From assembly GCA_018824765.1 (NCBI GenBank), contig JAHJFW010000035.1, forward strand, positions 1 through 8,457: a stretch of 8,457 nt of DNA, written 5' to 3'. Positions 5,385-8,457 of the stretch are shown in pieces (position 1 is the first letter of the stretch; every line of letters starts with the position of its first letter). This stretch comes from Patescibacteria group bacterium (GTDB lineage Bacteria; Patescibacteriota; Patescibacteriia; 2-12-FULL-60-25). The position numbers and the translations under genes were made by a program. The notes under the pieces are model-generated. The model had not been told where the DNA came from, made no database searches, and saw only the letters and a list, made by a program, of their open reading frames with translations.

Positions 5385-6200
5385 ATGACCATTCTCGACA
5401 GCCTTCTTCTTGGAATCGTGCAAGGCGCGACTGAATTTCTTCCGATCTCATCCTCCGGCCATCTTGTTTTGATGCGCGAGTTTTTAGGCATCAATACGCA
5501 AGGCGGCTTGGCATTCGACGCCATTCTGCAACTGGGAACGGCATTGGCCGTAATTATTTATTTCAGGCGAACCGTGGTTGATTTGATAAAAAAAACCTGC
5601 TTGATGCTGATAGGCAAAGGCAAGCAAGTTGAAGGACGCGACCGTTCTCTGATTATCGGCCTCGTGGCCGGCACTTTGCCCGCAATCGCGACCGGCGTTT
5701 TATTGGAAGATATTATGGCTACCATCTTCCGCAACGTGACATTGGTTGCTTTAATGCTGGTTTCCGGAGGTTTGCTGATGCTGGCGGCCGAAAAAAAGGC
5801 GACTCAAAAACTTCAACAACCTAGCGTCAAACAAGGCTGGTGGATCGGCTGGTTCCAAACATTAGCGCTCGTTCCCGGAGTTTCCCGCTCCGGCGCAACC
5901 ATTTCCGGCGGTTTGGTCATGGGCCTGACACGCGAAGCTGCGGCGCGCTTCAGTTTTTTGCTGTCCATTCCCATTATCGCAGGCTCTGGAATGAAAAAAC
6001 TATTCGATGTTATGCACGGAGGCTCGGCTGACGCAGGCATGCTTCAAATCAGCCTCGGCTTTATTGCCGCCTTTGCCGTCGGACTGTTTTGCATTGACTT
6101 TCTGATGAAATATTTGAAGCGGCACACTTTGCACGCTTTTGTCTGGTATCGCTTCGGACTGGCTATGCTGACTTTTTTACTATTTTTCCTTAAACCCTGA
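5385..6200 (+). CDS. uppP: Undecaprenyl-diphosphatase UppP (BacA family)
   Basis: This integral membrane enzyme of 271 residues dephosphorylates undecaprenyl diphosphate to undecaprenyl phosphate, recycling the carrier used for peptidoglycan and other wall polymers. The length matches the family. Both signature motifs are intact: QGATEFLPISSSGHL (residues 13-27, with the catalytic-site Glu17 and His26) and PGVSRSGATI (residues 164-173, with Arg168). Several hydrophobic helices follow, ending in a hydrophobic FLLFFLKP tail. Q13 stands where the Escherichia coli enzyme has the first Glu of its motif, a known variant in many bacteria. The ATG at 5385 is right because the N-terminus MTILDSLLLGIVQG aligns with the family start, although the leader is C/T-rich and lacks a Shine-Dalgarno. 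It follows a glycosyltransferase gene and ends in a strong terminator. UppP overexpression is known to confer bacitracin tolerance. Confidence 0.97.
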   Translation: MTILDSLLLGIVQGATEFLPISSSGHLVLMREFLGINTQGGLAFDAILQLGTALAVIIYFRRTVVDLIKKTCLMLIGKGKQVEGRDRSLIIGLVAGTLPAIATGVLLEDIMATIFRNVTLVALMLVSGGLLMLAAEKKATQKLQQPSVKQGWWIGWFQTLALVPGVSRSGATISGGLVMGLTREAAARFSFLLSIPIIAGSGMKKLFDVMHGGSADAGMLQISLGFIAAFAVGLFCIDFLMKYLKRHTLHAFVWYRFGLAMLTFLLFFLKP

Positions 6201-6212
6201 ATTTTTACATAC

Positions 6213-6244
6213 AAAAAGCCGAGACTGCACGCCTCGGCTTTTTT
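6213..6244. terminator. Bidirectional terminator between uppP and the small membrane-protein gene
   Basis: Eleven base pairs, AAAAAGCCGAG (6213-6223) and CTCGGCTTTTT (6233-6243), enclose a nine-base loop and end in a T run on the plus strand. The A tract on the left gives a T tract on the minus strand. It starts 13 bases after the uppP stop and also faces the convergent gene ending at 6314. Confidence 0.9.
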
Positions 6245-6270
6245 CCTCCTAAATTTCTCTGACTTTCCAA

Positions 6271-6300
6271 ACTTGATAGACTTTATGGACTTGATGGACT
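6271..6300. repeat. Nine-base imperfect tandem repeat
   Basis: ACTTGATAG (6271-6279), ACTTTATGG (6280-6288) and ACTTGATGG (6289-6297) follow head to tail, with a fourth partial copy starting at 6298. The tract lies between the terminator and the 3' end of the small membrane-protein gene and is not inside a plausible gene. Confidence 0.6.
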
Positions 6301-6313
6301 TTTGACTTGCCCT

Positions 6314-6583
6314 TTATTTCTTCGGCTTACAGCAATCAGGATGCAATCCGTGGAAAACGACTGCAGCGAGAAATCCGTAAACGAAACTCAAAACCATTCC
6401 CCATAGAATGCTAGCTACATCAAACCCTTTGAAACCGGGAAAAAGAAACTTGAGGTAAAGAACATGGAACTGATCAACGAGCGGATCCGTAATTGTCAGC
6501 TTCCAAAGCATGCACAGAATAAATAACAGCACCCCAAACAACCCGATTGTGGCTGCGTGGGCAAAGAATTTTGCATTTTTCAT
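6314..6583 (-). CDS. Small two-helix membrane protein (89 aa), His/Cys tail
   Basis: The 89-residue protein has two predicted transmembrane helices, about residues 11-27 (ATIGLFGVLLFILCMLW) and 56-77 (VASILWGMVLSFVYGFLAAVVF). The loop between them contains FLFPGFKGFD. A short polar tail, HGLHPDCCKPKK, places two His (78, 81) and a Cys pair (84, 85) just past the second helix, which could bind a metal or form disulfides. The arrangement (Phe/Tyr-Pro-Gly-Phe/Tyr loop, then a helix with WG and a YGF segment) is reminiscent of small DUF5676-type membrane proteins, a tentative likeness from memory. No function is assigned. The ATG at 6583 has no Shine-Dalgarno; an ideal extended -10 lies about 40 bases upstream and the leader is an AT-only TAAA repeat. 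It is monocistronic, converging on uppP. Confidence 0.72.
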   Translation of the reverse strand: MKNAKFFAHAATIGLFGVLLFILCMLWKLTITDPLVDQFHVLYLKFLFPGFKGFDVASILWGMVLSFVYGFLAAVVFHGLHPDCCKPKK

Positions 6584-6590
6584 AAGATGA

Positions 6591-6612
6591 TAAAAATAAA
6601 TAAATAAATAAA
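6591..6612 (-). repeat. TTTA tetranucleotide tract in the 5' leader
   Basis: Four perfect TAAA units (plus-strand 6597-6612), preceded by TAAAAA, fill most of the predicted untranslated leader of the small membrane-protein gene. An unstructured U-rich leader can aid translation without a Shine-Dalgarno. The tract could also change length by slippage. Confidence 0.5.
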
Positions 6613-6621
6613 GTTGAATAG

Positions 6622-6630
6622 ATTATAGCA
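6622..6630 (-). promoter_or_regulatory. Extended -10 promoter of the small membrane-protein gene
   Basis: TGCTATAAT on the minus strand is a perfect extended -10 element. The expected start near 6615 gives a leader of about 30 bases. No good -35 is seen 17 bases further upstream (TTCTTT). Confidence 0.6.
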
Positions 6631-6693
6631 CGCGGGCAATGAAAAAAGAAAAAACTAATAAGACGCAAAGTACTATACATGATTCACTCCTGA

Positions 6694-6707
6694 TTGAACG
6701 CATTCAA
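6694..6707. promoter_or_regulatory. Small inverted repeat upstream of the DinD-like gene (possible operator)
   Basis: TTGAA (6694-6698), four bases, TTCAA (6703-6707) form a perfect dyad 43 bases before the ATG at 6751. A wider dyad GATTGA (6692-6697) / TCAATC (6730-6735) is also present. E. coli dinD is under LexA control, but this is not a recognised LexA box. The dyad is short and could be chance. Confidence 0.25.
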
Positions 6708-6750
6708 CAAATGACATAAAGTATCATTATCAATCCATGTTATTTACGAT

Positions 6751-7269
6751 ATGAGTGATAGAACATCATCAATTATCCTATTTGAACAAAAGGAAGTGCG
6801 GCGCGTTTGGGATGCGAAAGCTGACCGATGGTTTTTTAGCATTATTGACATCGTTGAGGTATTGACCGGCAGTACGATCCCGAAGCGATATTGGTCAGAC
6901 CTCAAAAAGAAGCTGAAAGACGAAGGTTTTGAGTTGTACGATAAAATCGTACAACTCAAATTTATCGCTAAAGACGGCAAAAAATATGCAACGGATTGCG
7001 CGAACACAGAAACTATTCTGCGTCTTATCCAATCTATTCCTTCTCCAAAAGCCGAACCATTCAAGCAATGGCTCGCTAAAGTCGGATACGAACGATTGAA
7101 AGAAATCGAGGATCCGGAAATTGCGATTCATCGCGCAGGAGAATATTACCGCAAGAAAGGTTATTCGGAAGAATGGATCGCACAGCGCATGCAGAGTATC
7201 GAGATACGGCATGAACTGACCTATGAATGGAAAAATCGCGGCATCAAAATCCGGAATATGCCATTTTAA
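6751..7269 (+). CDS. Bro-N / DinD-like protein, N-terminal part (frameshifted gene)
   Basis: The first 172 codons encode a Bro-N type DNA-binding domain, found in phage antirepressors, baculovirus BRO proteins and DinD-like proteins. Visible are the N-terminal strand IILFEQKEVRRVWD, WFFSIIDIVEVLTGS, YWSDLKKKLKDEG, and the highly conserved RLIQSIPSPKAEPFKQWLA (about residues 91-109). A helical middle follows: VGYERLKEIEDPE, then KKGYSEEWIAQRM and IEIRHELTYEWKNRGIK. At that point the frame runs into IRNMPF and TAA at 7267-7269, while the expected continuation (NPEYAILTDDI) lies in the -1 frame. One extra A in the run at 7246-7249 would join both parts into a 277-residue protein, close to the 274 of E. 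coli DinD. The ATG at 6751 is the natural family start; no Shine-Dalgarno. It is either a recent pseudogene, a sequencing error, or a case of slippage. Role in the cell unproven; the family is linked to DNA damage and phage regulation. Confidence 0.85.
   Translation: MSDRTSSIILFEQKEVRRVWDAKADRWFFSIIDIVEVLTGSTIPKRYWSDLKKKLKDEGFELYDKIVQLKFIAKDGKKYATDCANTETILRLIQSIPSPKAEPFKQWLAKVGYERLKEIEDPEIAIHRAGEYYRKKGYSEEWIAQRMQSIEIRHELTYEWKNRGIKIRNMPF
6928..6960. repeat. Perfect 15-bp hairpin inside the Bro-N coding region
   Basis: Arms 6928-6942 and 6946-6960 are perfectly complementary around the three-base loop AAA. The hairpin encodes the segment FELYDKIVQLK. Comparable residues occur in related proteins as I remember them, so the hairpin may come from codon choice rather than an inserted element. 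Confidence 0.6.
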
Positions 7270-7583
7270 CGGACGACATCACCGAGGCATGGGCGGGCAT
7301 GAAAACGCGGCAGTACAAAAAAGTGAAAGATCTAAAATCGCAAAATCTTCGCGACCACATGACGAATCTCGAACTGGTTTTGAATATGCTTGCCGAAGTT
7401 TCTACGACAGAGATCGCTCGCAAGAAAGATGCTAAAGGACTGATCGAAAACCGCAAAGTCGCCAAACAAGGCGGATCGATTGCAGGAAATGCGCGCAAAG
7501 AAATTGAATTACGAACCGGCAAACCGGTAATTTCATCAGGTAATTTTTTGCTTGCCAAAAAGTCACAAAAGAAGCTCAAATAA
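7227..7583 (+). CDS. Bro-N / DinD-like protein, C-terminal part (frameshifted gene)
   Basis: This open frame carries the C-terminal half of the DinD-like protein: PEYAILTDDITEAWAGM, RQYKKVKDLKSQNLRDHM, TNLELVLNMLAEVSTTEIA, then a Lys-rich segment, KQGGSIAGNARKEIE and the end. This matches the DinD order of a YAI/FAI strand, a Lys-rich KxLK segment, a DHMTxxEL helix and a Gly-Arg-containing tail. The first seven codons from the nominal ATG at 7227 overlap the upstream part in another frame and do not resemble the family. Genuine sequence begins around 7248, so this is very likely not a separate gene but the rest of the one starting at 6751. The stop TAA is at 7581-7583, and a bidirectional terminator follows 14 bases later. 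Confidence 0.8.
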   Translation: MEKSRHQNPEYAILTDDITEAWAGMKTRQYKKVKDLKSQNLRDHMTNLELVLNMLAEVSTTEIARKKDAKGLIENRKVAKQGGSIAGNARKEIELRTGKPVISSGNFLLAKKSQKKLK

Positions 7584-7597
7584 TCTAGGGACGTTTA

Positions 7598-7637
7598 ACC
7601 AAATTTAAAACCCCTTTTCAGGGGCTTTAAATTTGGT
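7598..7637. terminator. Bidirectional terminator between the DinD-like gene and tRNA-Glu, including the tRNA CCA tail
   Basis: Twelve base pairs ACCAAATTTAAA (7598-7609) / TTTAAATTTGGT (7626-7637), one A-C mismatch, then CCCC (7611-7614) / GGGG (7621-7624) around TTTTCA. On the minus strand the arm starts with the discriminator A and CCA of tRNA-Glu (7637-7634). GGGGTTTT on the minus strand supplies the T tract. It serves the DinD-like gene from the other side. Confidence 0.8.
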
Positions 7638-7708
7638 AGCGCCTAGGGGAGTCGAACCCCTCTTACATGGATGAGAACCATGTGTCCTAGCCGATAGACG
7701 AAGGCGCC
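7634..7708 (-). tRNA. tRNA-Glu (anticodon CTC)
   Basis: The 75-base minus-strand sequence folds into a cloverleaf. The acceptor is GGCGCCT/AGGCGCT, the D stem GTCT/GGAC, and the anticodon stem CATGG/CCATG closes TTCTCAT, giving anticodon CTC for the glutamate codon GAG. The T arm is AGGGG/CCCCT around TTCGACT. The discriminator is A and CCA is encoded. The first acceptor pair is G1-U72, a wobble rather than G-C. No clear promoter is visible in the 88 bases back to murF, so it may be read from an upstream promoter or a weak local one. Confidence 0.96.
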
Positions 7709-7715
7709 GTGTTAG

Positions 7716-7761
7716 AAAAAAAGTCATCCTGAGGCTCGGCGAAGGATCTTCGAATTTTTTT
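7716..7761. terminator. Terminator behind murF built on a TCATCCTGAG/CGAAGGATCT repeat-like element
   Basis: The element 7723-7752 lies between seven A (7716-7722) and seven T (7755-7761), so either strand ends in a T tract. ATCCT (7726-7730) can pair with AGGAT (7743-7747); alternatively CGAAG (7740-7744) can pair with CTTCG (7748-7752), and the two stems exclude each other. For the minus strand the first stem followed by T7 gives a plausible terminator of murF. Its sequence resembles a motif family that I recall as dispersed between genes in many bacteria. Confidence 0.5.
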
Positions 7762-7767
7762 CTTCTC

Positions 7768-7794
7768 ACTACAAACTACCAACTACAAACTACC
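7768..7794. repeat. Two exact copies of a 13-base repeat just beyond murF
   Basis: ACTACAAACTACC occurs at 7768-7780 and 7782-7794, a period of 14 bases, ending two bases before the murF stop codon on the other strand. It is built from ACTAC/AACTACC sub-units and looks like slippage-generated intergenic DNA. Confidence 0.65.
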
Positions 7795-7796
7795 CA

Positions 7797-8457
7797 CTAA
7801 CTCCCCCACTCCTCCGTCTGCCTTACCAGCAGTTCTTTCGCTCTCAAGGGGTCGGCCATAAGCTCCTTTGTAATTTTTTCCATACGCGCGCCTTGCGATC
7901 CTTTTATTAAAACGACATCGCCTTCACGCAAACGCTCTTGGATAAATAATCCGCCTGCGGCGCTGTCCGGAAAAACAAAGATCGAATCTTCCGACATGCC
8001 GCGAGCTTGTGCGCCTTCGGCAATTACGTGCGCGAGTTTACCACACGCAACAAGCATGTCAATCCCTAATTCAGCCACAAGTCCGCCAAGATCGCGGTGC
8101 GCGCCTTCTGCCAAACTCCCCAGTTCCAACATATCGCCAAGTGCGGCAATTCGCTTTTTTCCTTCATTGCAAGGGAAATATGCCAAACCGCGCACAGCTG
8201 ATTCCGCAGCCAACGGAGACGAATTATAACTGTCATCCAAAAGCGCCGTGTGTTTTATACCCTCGATAATCCTCGTGCGTCCGAGCATTCCGCGATATTC
8301 TTTTAAACGCTCAACCGACTCGTGAAAATCAATGTCCATTGCATACATTAGCGCCAATGCTGCAGCTGCCGCCCTTGCATGCGGTTTGCCAAACACTCCG
8401 CGCATCCTGAAACGCGCAGCCGAACCGAAAGCGATTATATTCACATCCAAACCCGAG
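7797..8457 (-). CDS. murF: MurF, C-terminal part: UDP-MurNAc-tripeptide-D-Ala-D-Ala ligase (5' end beyond window)
   Basis: About 219 C-terminal residues are present; the frame continues past the right edge, reading SGLDVNII at the boundary, so the apparent TTG start at 8450 is not real. MurF is the cytoplasmic ATP-dependent ligase that adds D-Ala-D-Ala to the UDP-MurNAc-tripeptide, the last soluble step of peptidoglycan precursor synthesis. Diagnostic segments are GKPHARAAAAALALM (end of the central ATPase domain), LLDDSYNSSPLAAESAV (the MurF DD-YN-NP signature in variant form), KRIAALGDMLELG, and VVLIKGSQGARMEKI near the end. These fit MurF better than MurC, D or E. The N-terminal substrate domain and the P-loop lie outside the window. 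It ends at TAG (7799-7797), with a repeat-derived terminator and tRNA-Glu downstream on the same strand. Confidence 0.93.
   Translation of the reverse strand, partial: SGLDVNIIAFGSAARFRMRGVFGKPHARAAAAALALMYAMDIDFHESVERLKEYRGMLGRTRIIEGIKHTALLDDSYNSSPLAAESAVRGLAYFPCNEGKKRIAALGDMLELGSLAEGAHRDLGGLVAELGIDMLVACGKLAHVIAEGAQARGMSEDSIFVFPDSAAGGLFIQERLREGDVVLIKGSQGARMEKITKELMADPLRAKELLVRQTEEWGS

Noticed and set aside
7228..7251. Programmed -1 ribosomal frameshift in the DinD-like gene
   Set aside because: GAAAAAT at 7230-7236 is a poor slippery site and lies before RGIK, which still belongs to the first frame. No canonical X-XXY-YYZ heptamer is at the junction, so a missing base is the simpler reading.
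7768..7794. CRISPR-like repeats
   Set aside because: The 13-base copies are separated by a single base with no unique spacers, and no cas genes are nearby.
8448..8450. TTG as the start of the MurF frame
   Set aside because: The reading frame continues without interruption to the window edge and the MurF N-terminal and central domains are missing, so this is an internal Leu codon.

Overview
The window reads as a chromosomal segment of a bacterium of moderate GC content (one 60-base line counted inside a typical gene, 1741-1800, has 28 G/C). The best guess is a member of the candidate phyla radiation (Patescibacteria). That rests on several features together: secreted and lipid-anchored proteins with no recognisable family, a dockerin-type calcium-binding module, a Bro-N/DinD-like protein, a compact layout, short AT-rich or CT-rich leaders mostly without Shine-Dalgarno sequences, and short tandem repeats between genes. 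This is inference; no ribosomal or other marker gene is present. TGA, TAG and TAA all act as stops, so the recoded-UGA lineages are unlikely.

Layout, left to right. Positions 1-157 hold the C-terminal end of a membrane protein on the plus strand, followed by a terminator. A minus-strand dockerin pair (197-598) has no clear start or signal peptide and runs up to a tRNA-Arg(CCG) gene (631-707). That tRNA shares a perfectly palindromic terminator with a convergent gene for a large exported protein of unknown function (781-2253). Next comes a GC-rich minus-strand lipoprotein (2437-3132), the only gene here with a textbook promoter plus a textbook Shine-Dalgarno. It is divergent from a second lipoprotein (3267-3854). 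Downstream on the plus strand lie a GT-B, MurG/GT28-like glycosyltransferase (3926-5281) and undecaprenyl-diphosphatase UppP (5385-6200). A bidirectional terminator separates UppP from a small two-helix membrane protein on the minus strand (6314-6583). A Bro-N/DinD-like protein follows (6751-7583), split by an apparent one-base loss in an A run. The window ends with tRNA-Glu(CTC) (7634-7708) and the C-terminal part of MurF (7797-8457), both on the minus strand.

The theme is the cell envelope. MurF makes the UDP-MurNAc-pentapeptide precursor, UppP regenerates the undecaprenyl phosphate carrier, and the glycosyltransferase probably acts on a lipid or wall acceptor. Four predicted exported or anchored proteins and a small membrane protein complete the picture. 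No CRISPR array, insertion sequence or complete mobile element was seen, and no stretch over 300 bases lacks a gene. I found no convincing new multi-gene system. The more interesting signals are regulatory: promoter-to-start spacing suggesting leaderless mRNAs, a long imperfect inverted repeat over a -35 box, terminators that begin at or inside tRNA CCA tails, and a dispersed-repeat-like terminator behind murF.
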